A DNA stretch of 64,000 nt from Magnetospirillum sp. 15-1 (GCF_900184795.1 NZ_FXXN01000025.1:460822-524821), one strand, 5' to 3'. Numbered from the stretch's first letter, positions 1 through 9,195 are shown. The notes: generated by a model from the letters alone, not told the origin. Program-made: numbers and translations.

Positions 1-338
1 AAATTGCCCTGCCCGTCCACCAGCGGCAGACGCATGGAGAAATTCTGCGCCATGCGAACCATGGCGTCGTAAATGGCCGAGTCGCCATGGGGGTGATACT
101 TACCCATGACGTCGCCGACGATGCGGGCCGATTTGCGGAAGGGCTTGTTGTAGTGATACCCCGCCTCGTTCATGGCGAACAGGATGCGGCGGTGGACCGG
201 CTTCAGCCCGTCACGGACGTCGGGAAGCGCACGGCTCACGATCACGCTCATGGCGTAATCGAGATAAGAGCGCTTCATCTCGTCTTCGATAGTGACCGGA
301 GTAATGTCGAATTGCGGCGACGCGGGAGGCGTGGTCAA
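1..338 (-). CDS. gyrA: DNA gyrase subunit A, 5' part (partial)
   Basis: This is the N-terminal 112 codons of GyrA, the breakage-reunion subunit of the type II topoisomerase that negatively supercoils DNA. The translation reads through the typical [18 protein letters not shown] and [13 protein letters not shown] blocks and the quinolone-pocket segment [10 protein letters not shown], where the equivalents of E. coli Ser83 and Asp87 are both unaltered. The gene runs off the left edge just after VDGQGNF, before the active-site tyrosine. I place the start at TTG 338 ([11 protein letters not shown]...) because no ATG or GTG lies between it and the conserved [16 protein letters not shown] block. The frame stays open upstream, so the start is uncertain. 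It is transcribed away from the ssb side, the usual alphaproteobacterial neighbourhood. Confidence 0.95.
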   Translation of the reverse strand, partial: MTTPPASPQFDITPVTIEDEMKRSYLDYAMSVIVSRALPDVRDGLKPVHRRILFAMNEAGYHYNKPFRKSARIVGDVMGKYHPHGDSAIYDAMVRMAQNFSMRLPLVDGQGN

Positions 339-525
339 CGAAATTTTCCCATCGGTTTCAATAGAGGAACCAGAATTTGGGGTGGACGCAGGTCCACGCG
401 GGCGCACGCTACCAGATATCGTGAGTCCCGACAACCCGAGGGTATGGGCTACGCGGTATTCGAAGTGAACTCTTGCCGACGCTCTGTCATAATGGGCGAC
501 GGCGCGGCTTGCCTCGGGATGGAGC

Positions 526-936
526 ATGAAGCAAGAAATCTCTGCGGCCCAGGTGGTTTCGGCCCGGGCATCCGAGACCGGCGATGCGGTCCGCGTGGTG
601 CTGGCCGACGAATCGGGCGAGGAGCACGTGGTGGTCCTGCCGCTGGATCAACTGGCCCTGCTGTCGGCCTGGCTGGAACAGGCCGGGCGCATTCCCGCCG
701 AAGAGGCGTCCCAGCCCGCCCAGGACACCCCCATCACCGCCCCCGCCCATTCGGTCGAGCGCTGGACCATTCAGCCCGAGGCCGACGACGAACACATCCT
801 GCTGGGCTTCAAGCTGGCCAAGGGCGCGGAAATGAGCCTGCGCATGCACCGCAGCGGCGTCGCCGCCTATGCCAAGGCGCTGACCTCCATGCTGGGCCGC
901 CTGCTCCCCGCCCCGCCGACCAAGGCCAAGCATTAG
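526..936 (+). CDS. Unknown conserved-looking protein, 136 aa
   Basis: I do not recognise this family. It is a soluble protein of 136 residues with no signal peptide, membrane segment or cysteines. The N-terminal half is acidic ([17 protein letters not shown]), followed by a Pro/Ala-rich linker near residues 60-75 and a C-terminal half with alternating charges ending in a basic tail (PPTKAKH). The codon pattern has strong GC preference at third positions, as in neighbouring real genes, and the ATG at 526 follows a GGGATGGAG stretch. It lies between divergent gyrA and ssb, in the same direction as ssb and 66 bases upstream, so the two may be co-transcribed. A role in DNA metabolism would be guesswork. 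Confidence 0.7.
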   Translation: MKQEISAAQVVSARASETGDAVRVVLADESGEEHVVVLPLDQLALLSAWLEQAGRIPAEEASQPAQDTPITAPAHSVERWTIQPEADDEHILLGFKLAKGAEMSLRMHRSGVAAYAKALTSMLGRLLPAPPTKAKH

Positions 937-1002
937 CCCTTTCTCGCGCGGTCTCCTTGCAATATGATCCGCGCCAATTTCGTCAATGGGAGCCAAATCG
1001 CC

Positions 1003-1494
1003 ATGGCTGGCAGCGTCAACAAGGTCATTCTCGTCGGCAATTTGGGCCGCGATCCCGAGGTTCGGACCTCGCAGGATGGGTCGAAGATCGTCAACCTGAA
1101 CATCGCCACCTCCGAGACCTGGAAGGATCGCGGCACCGGCGAGCGCAAGGAAAAGACCGAGTGGCACCGGGTGGTGATCTTCAATCCCAACCTGGCCGAC
1201 GTGGCCGAGCGCTATCTGCGCAAGGGCTCCAGCGTCTACGTGGAAGGCGCGTTGCAGACCCGCAAGTGGACCGATCAGTCGGGCCAGGAAAAATACACCA
1301 CCGAGGTGGTGATCGGCCGCTTCAAGGGCGAGCTGACCCTGCTGGGCGGCCGTGACGGCGGCGGTGCCGGCGGCGGCGGCGGATATGACGACAGCCCGCG
1401 CCAGAGCGGCGGCGGCGGTTCGCGCCAGGGCGGCGGCGGTGGCGGCCAGTCCTGGGAGCCCCCGGCCGACCTGGACGACGAAATCCCCTTCTGA
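1003..1494 (+). CDS. ssb: Single-stranded DNA-binding protein
   Basis: SSB coats single-stranded DNA during replication and repair and recruits partner proteins through its C-terminal tip. The 163-residue product has the OB fold at about residues 3-110 ([46 protein letters not shown]), then a glycine-rich disordered linker (about 118-150) and the canonical acidic tip DLDDEIPF. The start is ATG 1003, which gives the family N-terminus MAGSVNKV and has a GGGAG ribosome site about 10 bases upstream. An in-frame ATG at 964 would add 13 residues with no family counterpart. A strong hairpin terminator follows at once. Confidence 0.97.
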   Translation: MAGSVNKVILVGNLGRDPEVRTSQDGSKIVNLNIATSETWKDRGTGERKEKTEWHRVVIFNPNLADVAERYLRKGSSVYVEGALQTRKWTDQSGQEKYTTEVVIGRFKGELTLLGGRDGGGAGGGGGYDDSPRQSGGGGSRQGGGGGGQSWEPPADLDDEIPF

Positions 1495-1520
1495 GGCCCG
1501 ATGGCCTCGTGCAAACGGAA

Positions 1521-1549
1521 ACGGCACCGCCCACAGCGGTGCCGTTTTT
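1521..1549 (+). terminator. Rho-independent terminator of ssb
   Basis: A perfect 10-bp stem (1521-1530 with 1536-1545) closes a 5-base loop and is followed by TTTTC. It begins 27 bases after the ssb stop codon. Confidence 0.85.
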
Positions 1550-1586
1550 CATTGGCTCATGAATTTGTAGGGACAGAGTTACAAGA

Positions 1587-1620
1587 CACGGATGGGCACG
1601 GATGCGGTGCTATGCACCGC
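1587..1620. repeat. Two CACGGATG direct repeats and a 7-bp hairpin in an intergenic gap
   Basis: CACGGATG occurs at 1587-1594 and again at 1597-1604, ten bases apart, followed directly by the inverted repeat GCGGTGC-TAT-GCACCGC (1604-1620). They lie between the ssb terminator and the end of the convergent exporter operon. No function is evident. Confidence 0.5.
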
Positions 1621-1705
1621 TCGCGGATGAACAGGGAAATCCACGATTCGTGTGAAAAACCACAGACGGACGCCAACATGGCGTTGATGCCCGTTTTTGC
1701 CAGCC

Positions 1706-3118
1706 TCAGCGCTCGTGGAACGATTGCTGTATCTGGGTGAAGATCGGCTTCAGCATGTACTGCAGCAGGGTCTTGTCGCCGGTGATGATTTCCGCCGTCA
1801 CCGACATGCCGGGCTGGATGGTGAAGCGTCCGGCGGTGGCGCCGACGTAATTGTGCTTCAGGTCGATCACGCCCTTGAAGAAGGGATTGCCCTTCTCGTC
1901 GGCGAAGCTGGAGGCCGAGATCTTGGTCAGGGTACCCTCCACCGCGCCGTAGCGGGCGAAATCATAGGTGGTGACCTTGACCCGGACCGGCTGCCCGACC
2001 TTGAGGTGGCCGACATCCTTGGTGCTGATCTTGGCGTCGACCTTCATCTGGGTCTCGACCGGCACCACCTCGCAGACATTGCCGCCGGCCTGGATAACGG
2101 CGCCACGATTCTTGACGGTCAGGCCTTTGACCAATCCGCGCACCGGAGCGACGATGTCCAGGCGGGTCACCCGATCTTCCAGACGACCGATGCTTTCCTG
2201 TACCTGGGCCAGTTCGTTGACGGTGGTGCCCAGGTCATCCATGGTGGTCTTCTGCAGCGTCGACTTATTGTCCATCAGGCGGTTTTCCACCTCGGATAAG
2301 GCCTCGCGCGCCGACACTTCCTGGCCGATCAGGCGGGACAGTTCACCCTGGACGCGCGACAGCTCGCGCTTGGTGTCCAGGAAGACCACTCGCGACACCA
2401 GTCCCTTGGCGACCAGTTCCTGCCGCATGGTCATTTCTTCCTGCAGCGGTCCCAACTGCTCGCGCAGGGATTTTTCCTGGGATTCCAGCAGACGCAGGTC
2501 GGCGCGTTTCTGCTCCATCTGCGACAGGATCACCGAGCGCGACGTATCGCGGGCCTGGGACTGGCTGTTGAAGATGGCCAGATTGTCGGCGATCAGCCGT
2601 TCGTAGCCCTGAGGCATGTGGGTGAAATCGGGCTGACGCTCTTCGGCCAGGGCGCGTAGGCGCTCGGCCTTGATCAGCAACGTGGCCTCGCGCGCCCGGG
2701 TCTGTTCCAGATCGGAAATGGCCTGGGCGGGGTTGAGGCGGACGATGGGAGCCCCCGCCTCCACCAGGTCGCCGTCGCGGGCGACGATGTCCTGGACGAT
2801 GCCACCTTCCAGATGCTGCACCGCCTGGACCTGCCCCGAGGGGATGATCTGGCCTTCGGCGGTGGCGATTTCCGGCACGTCGGTCAGCGCCGCCCAGACG
2901 ACGAAGGCCGCCGTGGTGGCGCTGGCCAGCAGCATGGTGAAGCGGATCAGGCCGGACGTGCCGCTTTCCTCCAGCACCAGGGCCTGGGCGAGATGGCGCG
3001 ACTGCCGGTTGGACAGCTTGACCAGCGATTTGCCGGGACCGGCCGCCTGAGGCACCTTGTCGGGCTGGGGAACGTTGACCAGATTCTGGCCCGGATTCGG
3101 GTTCGCATTGGTGCTCAT
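1706..3118 (-). CDS. HlyD-family membrane fusion protein of a type I exporter
   Basis: This periplasmic adaptor links an inner-membrane ABC exporter to an outer-membrane channel. The 470-residue protein has a cytoplasmic N-terminus of about 55 residues, one membrane segment (about 57-78) and a lipoyl-like half motif (QHLEGGIVQDIVARDGD, about 101-117). A long coiled-coil hairpin follows (about 130-310, rich in Glu/Gln/Arg/Leu), then the second lipoyl half (RLDIVAPVRGLVKGL) and a C-terminal beta domain ending QIQQSFHER. Length and order match the HlyD/PrsE type of type I secretion. The ATG is one base after the stop of the upstream ABC gene, so translation is probably coupled. No TolC-type gene or obvious substrate gene lies next to it here. 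Confidence 0.93.
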   Translation of the reverse strand: MSTNANPNPGQNLVNVPQPDKVPQAAGPGKSLVKLSNRQSRHLAQALVLEESGTSGLIRFTMLLASATTAAFVVWAALTDVPEIATAEGQIIPSGQVQAVQHLEGGIVQDIVARDGDLVEAGAPIVRLNPAQAISDLEQTRAREATLLIKAERLRALAEERQPDFTHMPQGYERLIADNLAIFNSQSQARDTSRSVILSQMEQKRADLRLLESQEKSLREQLGPLQEEMTMRQELVAKGLVSRVVFLDTKRELSRVQGELSRLIGQEVSAREALSEVENRLMDNKSTLQKTTMDDLGTTVNELAQVQESIGRLEDRVTRLDIVAPVRGLVKGLTVKNRGAVIQAGGNVCEVVPVETQMKVDAKISTKDVGHLKVGQPVRVKVTTYDFARYGAVEGTLTKISASSFADEKGNPFFKGVIDLKHNYVGATAGRFTIQPGMSVTAEIITGDKTLLQYMLKPIFTQIQQSFHER

Positions 3119-3119
3119 G

Positions 3120-5300
3120 TCAGATCAGATCCGGCGGTATGCGGGCCCGGACTTCTTCCGCCGGGCCGGCGAGACGCAGATAGCCGCCATCGAACACCAG
3201 GATGCGGTCGGCGACACGCAGGTGGCTGGGGCGATGGGTGACCATGAAGATGGTGGACTGGCCGCGGAAATTCTCGACCGACTGCATGAAGGTGCGGTCG
3301 CCCTCGAAATCCAGACCGTTGACCGGCTCGTCGAACAGCATGATCGGGCTGCGCTTGAGATAGCCGCGGGCCAGCGACAGCTTCTGGACGAAGCTGGTGG
3401 GCAGGTGCTCCGACGCGCCCTCGCCGATGCGGGTCTCGAGGCCGCGCGGCAGGGACATGATCTCCTCCCAGACGTCGGCCTGATCGCAGGCCCAGCGAAT
3501 GTCCGCATCGGTGGCGGTGGGGTGCGACAGGCGCAGGTTCTGGGCCACCGTCCCGAAGAACAGATTACACTGCTGCGGGGTGTAGGAGATCATGTGCCGC
3601 ATCTCGATGGGATCGATCTGGCGGATGTCGGTGGCGTCGATCTTCACCGCGCCGGCCTGGGGCGCATAAAGGCCCAGCAGCACCTTGAGGATGGTGGACT
3701 TGCCCGAGCCGTTGCGCCCGGTGACACACACCACCTCGCCCGGCTCCACCTCGAAGGAGACGCCGACCAGGGCGGGGTCCGACTCGTTGTTGTAACGCAA
3801 CGAGACCCGTGAGAAGACCACACGGCCCTTGATGTTCTTCAGCGGCGCCACGATGGCCTTGGGGTCGCGTTCCGGCTTGATGCCCATCAGCCCGTCGATC
3901 TGGCGGATGGACCCCCTCACCTGCTCCACCCGCTGCAGCATGGTGAAGCCGGTCTGCAACGGTGACAGCACCCGCCACACCAGCATCATGGCGGCGATCA
4001 GGCCGCCGATGGACAGTACCCCGTCGATGACACCCAGCACGCCGACCATGATGGTGGCCAAACCCGACGAAATGATCAGGATATTGGAGCCGGTGCTGAT
4101 GGCGATGGCGAACATGCCGTTCTTGAAGCCGCCCATGGCGGCGCGGGCCGACATCTCGCGATAGCGCTTGACCCAGGTGTGCTCGGCGGCGGCCAGCTTG
4201 ACGGCGCGCATCTTGCCCAGGGCCTCGACCAGGAATTCCTGGCGCCTGGAACCGGCGCGCGACGCGATGCCCACATTCTTGCGCACCACGGGCATCACCG
4301 CCCAACCGCCCACCAGGAACAGGAAGGTGCCGACCACCGGCACCAGGGCGATCACGCCGCCCAGCAGCGCGATGACGGTGAAATAGAAGATGGCGAAGGG
4401 CAGTTCCATGAACACCGTGGCCAGCGGCCCGGTGAAGAACTCGCGCACCGACTCGAAGTCCTTGATGCGGGCCACCTGGGCACCGATGGTGGCCCGCTCG
4501 GTGAAGCCCGGCGGCAAGGCCAGGATGTGCTGGAAGATGTTGTTGCCCATGATGTTGTCAAGCCGGGCGCCCACGAAGGCCAGGATGCGGGCGCGGACCT
4601 CGCGCAGCATGGCATCCGCCGCCAGCGCCATGGTCACGCCGATGGAGAGCGATACCAGCATGGAATAGGACTGGGCGCCGATCACCTTGTCGTAGACGCT
4701 CATCACGAACAGCGGCGTGCCCAGGGAAAAGACGTTGAGCACGAAGGTGACGAAAAAGGCCTGCCAGTACAGAGGGCGGAAGCGCTCGAGCACGCTCCTG
4801 AACCAGCTCGCCGGCTTGGCGGCGCCGGCGTCGCTGCCCAGGTTGGTGAAGAAGTATGCCGTTCCCTTGATGCCCGAGGTGTCGAGCTTGACGGTGATGC
4901 CCTGGGCACTGTCGAAGACCTCGGCCTCCCCCTCCTCGTCGATCTTCTTGACGACCAGGGCGTGACTCTCGTCGGGCAGGAACAGGCAGGGCAGCAGGCG
5001 GGCATCGATGATCTCGAGGTCGAGACGCTCGGGCCGGCTGGAAAAATTGAGCGTCGCCATGACGTTGCGCAGACCGGTGAGGTCCAGGTCGTTGGCGAAG
5101 TGCGGCAGGGATTCCGCCACGTGGCGCGGATCGCCCTTCCAGCCCAGGGATTTCAGCAGGGGCAGCAGGCAGGCGGCCAGATCCGAGGCGGCCGAGAAGC
5201 CGCCCAGGGCGTTCTGGGCCAGTTGCTGTTCGTATTGCTCGATGGCCTGCTGATTGGGCTTGCGCGCCGAGGACAGGCTATGGGCCGCGGTGACGGTCAT
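3120..5300 (-). CDS. Type I secretion ABC transporter (permease-ATPase) with C39-like domain
   Basis: This is a half-transporter of 726 residues. Residues about 15-140 look like the peptidase-like domain found in LapB/HlyB-type exporters, without an obvious catalytic Cys-His pair. A six-helix membrane domain (about 165-460) and an ATPase domain follow. The ATPase has Walker A GRNGSGKST (528-536), Walker B IMLFDE (653-658) and an intact H-loop VTHRPSH (His689). The ABC signature, normally LSGGQ, is replaced by LPTSF (633-637). Its first four bases overlap the previous ABC gene (ATGA), and the adaptor gene follows one base after it, so all three form one operon. It probably pairs with the 5297-7045 product. 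The substrate is unknown. Confidence 0.92.
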   Translation of the reverse strand: MTVTAAHSLSSARKPNQQAIEQYEQQLAQNALGGFSAASDLAACLLPLLKSLGWKGDPRHVAESLPHFANDLDLTGLRNVMATLNFSSRPERLDLEIIDARLLPCLFLPDESHALVVKKIDEEGEAEVFDSAQGITVKLDTSGIKGTAYFFTNLGSDAGAAKPASWFRSVLERFRPLYWQAFFVTFVLNVFSLGTPLFVMSVYDKVIGAQSYSMLVSLSIGVTMALAADAMLREVRARILAFVGARLDNIMGNNIFQHILALPPGFTERATIGAQVARIKDFESVREFFTGPLATVFMELPFAIFYFTVIALLGGVIALVPVVGTFLFLVGGWAVMPVVRKNVGIASRAGSRRQEFLVEALGKMRAVKLAAAEHTWVKRYREMSARAAMGGFKNGMFAIAISTGSNILIISSGLATIMVGVLGVIDGVLSIGGLIAAMMLVWRVLSPLQTGFTMLQRVEQVRGSIRQIDGLMGIKPERDPKAIVAPLKNIKGRVVFSRVSLRYNNESDPALVGVSFEVEPGEVVCVTGRNGSGKSTILKVLLGLYAPQAGAVKIDATDIRQIDPIEMRHMISYTPQQCNLFFGTVAQNLRLSHPTATDADIRWACDQADVWEEIMSLPRGLETRIGEGASEHLPTSFVQKLSLARGYLKRSPIMLFDEPVNGLDFEGDRTFMQSVENFRGQSTIFMVTHRPSHLRVADRILVFDGGYLRLAGPAEEVRARIPPDLI

Positions 5301-7045
5301 GCCGGACCGCCCTGGGGCAGCAGGGTCGGAGGAGCCTCGGGCATGGGCGGCCGCTCCTCGCGCGGGGCCTTGGCGATCAGCGTCCCGTCCTTCAGGTCGA
5401 ACACCCGGTCGGCCAGTTTGACCAGCGAGGGGCGCGGCGTGACCAGCACCAGGGTCCGCTTGCCCTTGGCCCGCTCCAGCCAGACGCGCAGGAAGTTGTC
5501 GCCGGTGGTGTCCACCGCCGTGTTGGCCTCGTCGAACAGCACGACGCGCGGATTGTTGACCAGGGCGCGGGCGATGGCGATGCGCTGCTTGATGCCGCGC
5601 GGCAGGGAATCATAGGCGCCGTCGCCCACCGGCGTGTCGTAGCCCAGCGCCATGGTCGCCACCACCTCGTCCAGACCGAGCAACGCGGCGGTTTCCACCG
5701 CCACGTCGTCGAATTCCTTGCGGAACATGGTGATGTTCTGAAGGATCGTACCCTGGAACAGCACGCCCATCTGCGGCAGGAAGGCGATGTGGTCGCGCAC
5801 GCTCTGCGGCTCGAACATGGTCATGGGCTGGCCGTCCACCAGCACTTGCCCGGTGGTGGGCTTGATGGCGCCCTGCATCAGGGTCAGCAGGGTGGTCTTG
5901 CCGCTGCCGTTGCCGCCCGAGATGGCGATGCACTCGCCCTCGCCGATCTTGATGGAAGCGTCGCGGATGATGATCGGCAGCTTCTCGCCGTAGCGGAAGC
6001 TGCAATCCTGCAATTCCAGCGCCCCCTTGCAGGCGGTCATCTTGGGCAGGCCCCTGGCCGATTCCGGCTTCAGCTTGAACAGCTCGGTCAGGCGGTGACG
6101 GGCCAGCATGAACGACTGGAAACGGGTCCATACGCCCAGAGCCTTCTGGATGGGAGCCATGGCGCGGCCGGACAGCATGGAGCAGGCCGCCAGACCGCCG
6201 GTGGTCATGTCGCCGTTCAGCACCACCAGGGCGCCGAACATGGCGACGCAGATGGTGGTGGCCTGGGAGAAGAACGACGACACGCCCATGGCGGTGGAGG
6301 AATTGAGCGCCACCTGATAGGCGCCCTCGGCGCAGGTCTCCTGCAGGCGCTCGTAGCGGCGCACCATCTGCGCCTCCATGGCGAAGGCCTTGACGCTGTG
6401 GATGCCGCCCAGCACCTCGATGATGAAGTTGAAGCGCCGGTCGTCGGCGGTCATGCGTTTTTGCAGCGAGGCCCGCAGCTTGCCGCCCAGGATGACGGCG
6501 GTCATGCAGAACAGGATCAGCAGGGCGATGGGCACCAGGACCAGGATGCCGCCCATCATGGCCACCAGACTGAGGTAAAGGATGGCGAAGGGCAGATCCA
6601 GCAGGGTCAGCATGGCCTGTCCGGCATAGAACTCGCGCACCGTGGCCAGCGAGTTCATGCGCTCGAGATGGGCGCCGGAGCCTTCCTTCTCGAACTCGTC
6701 AACGCCGGCCATCACCAGATGGCTCAGCGCCGTGCAGCCGGCATTGTGCTCGAACTTGGCCCCGACCCAGCCGGTGATCCACGAGCGGCAGAAGTTCAGG
6801 GTGGATTCCAGCAGCAGGGCGCCCAGCACTGCGCCCATCAGGAACACCATGGTGCCCACCGACTTGTTGGGCAGGATGCGGTCGTAGACCTGCAGCAGCG
6901 CCATGGGCAGCGCCAGACCGAGGATGTTGAGGAACAGCGACCCCAGGGCAAGGTCGAACAGACTGCCCTTCAGGGTTGAAAGCGAGGCGATGCTGAATGC
7001 GGGCGCGTCCGCGCCCTCGGGCTGCCCGGCCACAGGGTCACTCAT
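5297..7045 (-). CDS. Second ABC transporter half (permease-ATPase) of the exporter
   Basis: This half-transporter has 582 residues from ATG 7045 (MSDPVAGQPEG). The reading frame could start 25 codons earlier, but that extension has no family character. It has no C39-like domain. The membrane domain spans about residues 25-310. The ATPase domain has Walker A GGNGSGKT (377-384) and Walker B VVLFDE (501-506). The signature is altered to LPRGI (481-485), and the H-loop histidine is replaced by proline (VTPRPSL, Pro537). This implies an impaired ATP site and suggests a heterodimer with the next gene, which keeps its H-loop. It is the first gene of the three-gene operon, divergent from argE. Confidence 0.92.
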   Translation of the reverse strand: MSDPVAGQPEGADAPAFSIASLSTLKGSLFDLALGSLFLNILGLALPMALLQVYDRILPNKSVGTMVFLMGAVLGALLLESTLNFCRSWITGWVGAKFEHNAGCTALSHLVMAGVDEFEKEGSGAHLERMNSLATVREFYAGQAMLTLLDLPFAILYLSLVAMMGGILVLVPIALLILFCMTAVILGGKLRASLQKRMTADDRRFNFIIEVLGGIHSVKAFAMEAQMVRRYERLQETCAEGAYQVALNSSTAMGVSSFFSQATTICVAMFGALVVLNGDMTTGGLAACSMLSGRAMAPIQKALGVWTRFQSFMLARHRLTELFKLKPESARGLPKMTACKGALELQDCSFRYGEKLPIIIRDASIKIGEGECIAISGGNGSGKTTLLTLMQGAIKPTTGQVLVDGQPMTMFEPQSVRDHIAFLPQMGVLFQGTILQNITMFRKEFDDVAVETAALLGLDEVVATMALGYDTPVGDGAYDSLPRGIKQRIAIARALVNNPRVVLFDEANTAVDTTGDNFLRVWLERAKGKRTLVLVTPRPSLVKLADRVFDLKDGTLIAKAPREERPPMPEAPPTLLPQGGPA

Positions 7046-7147
7046 GCGTAAGCACCACGGGCTGCAAGCTCGCGCTCCCTCGCCACCAACAAAACCAGCC
7101 GCCCCCTGCCCCGTCGGCAAGCGGCAGAATAGCGCCCAGCATCCGTA

Positions 7148-7169
7148 ATAACCACCAGATATTGGTTAT
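7148..7169. promoter_or_regulatory. Inverted repeat in the divergent exporter/argE promoter region
   Basis: ATAACCA (7148-7154) and TGGTTAT (7163-7169) form a 7-bp inverted repeat around 8 bases in an unusually AT-rich patch between the divergent exporter operon and argE. Spacing and position fit a dimeric-regulator operator. No known regulator motif is recognised. Confidence 0.35.
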
Positions 7170-7199
7170 AAGCCGCAGCACAAGACTGGTCTTCAGACC

Positions 7200-8426
7200 A
7201 TGGGGCGCTCTATGATGGGAGGAATGCGCAAAGCCCCCCAGAGCGAGAACGGGTCCTTGAACCAACATGCGGAAAAGCCCTTGCCGGCCAGCATCGAAAC
7301 GATCGCGAAATTAATCGCGATCGATACTACAAGTTTCAAGACTAATTTACAGTTAATCGACCTGGCATCGGAAATCCTTTCCGGTCTTGGAGCGACTGTG
7401 CGCAGGACTTGGGATAAGGACCGAAACAAGGCGAATATCTTTGCCACAATTGGCCCCAATGATGTCCCGGGTATTGTCCTGTCCGGTCATACCGACGTGG
7501 TCCCGGTCGAGGGGCAGGACTGGTCCACCGATCCCTTCCGGCTGCATCAGGCCGGGGGCAGGCTGTTCGGCCGCGGCACCGCCGACATGAAGAGCTTTAT
7601 CGCCGTCTGTCTGGCCCTGGCCCCGGAATTCGCCGCCGCGCCACTGCGTATGCCGGTACACTTCGCCTTTTCCTACGACGAGGAAGTGGGCTGCGTCGGC
7701 GTCCGCCGGCTGATCGACGATCTGGCCCACTTGGCGGTCCGCCCCAGCCTTTGCATCGTCGGCGAGCCCACCGACATGAAGGCGGTGATCGGCCACAAGG
7801 GCAAGAAAAGCGTGCGCTGCCACGTGGAAGGGCACGAATGCCACTCCGCCCTCAACCACCAGGGCGTCAACGCCATCGAGATCGCCGCCGAAATGGTCAC
7901 CCGGCTGCGGGCCATGCAGCGCCGTATCCGCGAGCAGGGTCCTTTCGATCACGGTTACCAGCCGCCCTACACCACCGTCCATACCGGCACCATGCAGGGC
8001 GGCACGGCGCTCAACATCGTGCCGAAGTCCTGCGCCTTCGAATTCGAGATCCGCAATCTGCCCGACCACGATCCCGAGGATCTGATGGCCGAGGTACGGG
8101 GCTGGGCTCAGGATCTGGTGCCGGAAATGCTCGGCATCAGCGAGGCCAGCGGCATCACCCTGGACGAGCACAACAGCACGCCGGGCCTGGGGATGGACGA
8201 GATGGACGCGGCGGTGCGCCTGGTCTGCGCCCTGTCGGGCAGCAACCGGACCAGCAAGGTGGCCTTCACCACCGAGGCCGGCCTGTTCCAGAAGGCGGGT
8301 ATTCCGGCGGTAGTCTGCGGCCCCGGCAGCATCGATCAGGCCCATCGGCCGGATGAGTTCGTTACCATCGAGCAGGTGGCCAAATGCGAGGATTTCCTGC
8401 GGCGCCTGCTGGCCCATATGTGCTGA
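7200..8426 (+). CDS. argE: Acetylornithine deacetylase (M20 family)
   Basis: ArgE hydrolyses N-acetylornithine to ornithine and acetate in arginine synthesis. The 408-residue product shows the M20 two-metal site: HTDVVP (His97, Asp99), GRGTADMKSF (Asp129, bridging), the catalytic pair in YDEEVGC (Glu161/Glu162), GEPT and the late HRPDEF. The dimerisation domain is inserted at about residues 200-310. The first ATG (7200) gives about 30 extra residues before the conserved SIETIAKLIAIDTTS. ATG 7224 has GGGAGGA directly before it, so the true start may be 7224. It could be a related M20 amidohydrolase, but spacing and motifs fit the alphaproteobacterial ArgE group. It converges on the next gene with only 10 bases between them. 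Confidence 0.85.
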   Translation: MGRSMMGGMRKAPQSENGSLNQHAEKPLPASIETIAKLIAIDTTSFKTNLQLIDLASEILSGLGATVRRTWDKDRNKANIFATIGPNDVPGIVLSGHTDVVPVEGQDWSTDPFRLHQAGGRLFGRGTADMKSFIAVCLALAPEFAAAPLRMPVHFAFSYDEEVGCVGVRRLIDDLAHLAVRPSLCIVGEPTDMKAVIGHKGKKSVRCHVEGHECHSALNHQGVNAIEIAAEMVTRLRAMQRRIREQGPFDHGYQPPYTTVHTGTMQGGTALNIVPKSCAFEFEIRNLPDHDPEDLMAEVRGWAQDLVPEMLGISEASGITLDEHNSTPGLGMDEMDAAVRLVCALSGSNRTSKVAFTTEAGLFQKAGIPAVVCGPGSIDQAHRPDEFVTIEQVAKCEDFLRRLLAHMC

Positions 8427-8436
8427 GGCGGGAAGC

Positions 8437-9195
8437 CTACTCGATCACCGCCCGCAGCGAGGTCCAGGTTCCCGGCGAGGGCGCCAGCAGCAGGCAGCCG
8501 TCCTCCGCCCTCGGACGGTAGGGCCGGCCATCGGTCAGGGCGGCGTGACCGCCCGCCTCGGCGTGGATCAGCACGCCGGCCGCGTGGTCCCAGGGCATCA
8601 GACGGTTGTAGTGGGCGAAGTGCAGCCGGCCCGTTACCAGATCGATATAGTCGTGGGCGGCGCTGCCCTTGCGCCCCGTCTTGGCCACCAGCGCCGACAG
8701 GCGCCCCGACCGCTTGACCGAGCCGGTCAGTTCGGCCAGAGGCGCGGGGGGCAGAACGGAGAGGCGTTCACCCCCCGCCCAGGCGCCGGAACCCAGCTCG
8801 ACGGTGATCATCCGCTCGCCCAGGGGATCGAAAATCCACCCCGCCACCGTTACCCCATCGCGCACCAGGGCGACGATGACGGCAAAGCGGGCGTTGCCCT
8901 TGGCGAAATTGGCGGTACCGTCCACCGGATCGATGATCCAGACGTTGCCGTCGCCGTCCAGAGCCTTGAGGAGGGCGGGATCGGCGGCCACCGCCTCCTC
9001 GCCCACCACGGCGGAGCCGGGAATCAGGTCGCGCAGCCGCCGGGTCATCACCCGTTCGGCTTCCGTATCGGCCTCGGTGACCAGTTCCCCCGGCCGCTTC
9101 TCGCGAATCTGCCCGGCCGAGAGGTGGTTGAAGCGCGGCAGGATTTCCTCGGCCGCCGCCTCGCGGATGATGGAAGCCACCGTCTCGAAATCCAT
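8437..9195 (-). CDS. Inositol-monophosphatase family phosphatase
   Basis: This is a lithium-sensitive-type, Mg-dependent sugar or nucleotide phosphatase of 252 residues. Metal and catalytic motifs are visible: ELVTEADTEAER, GEEAV, WIIDPVDGTANF and the late MPWDHAAGVLIHAEAGG. The substrate could be inositol phosphate, fructose-1,6-bisphosphate, histidinol phosphate or 3'-phosphoadenosine 5'-phosphate. Sequence reading cannot separate these. The start ATG 9195 shares one base with the hflX stop (TGATG), so it is the last gene of the hfq-hflX transcript and likely translationally coupled. Confidence 0.88.
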   Translation of the reverse strand: MDFETVASIIREAAAEEILPRFNHLSAGQIREKRPGELVTEADTEAERVMTRRLRDLIPGSAVVGEEAVAADPALLKALDGDGNVWIIDPVDGTANFAKGNARFAVIVALVRDGVTVAGWIFDPLGERMITVELGSGAWAGGERLSVLPPAPLAELTGSVKRSGRLSALVAKTGRKGSAAHDYIDLVTGRLHFAHYNRLMPWDHAAGVLIHAEAGGHAALTDGRPYRPRAEDGCLLLAPSPGTWTSLRAVIE

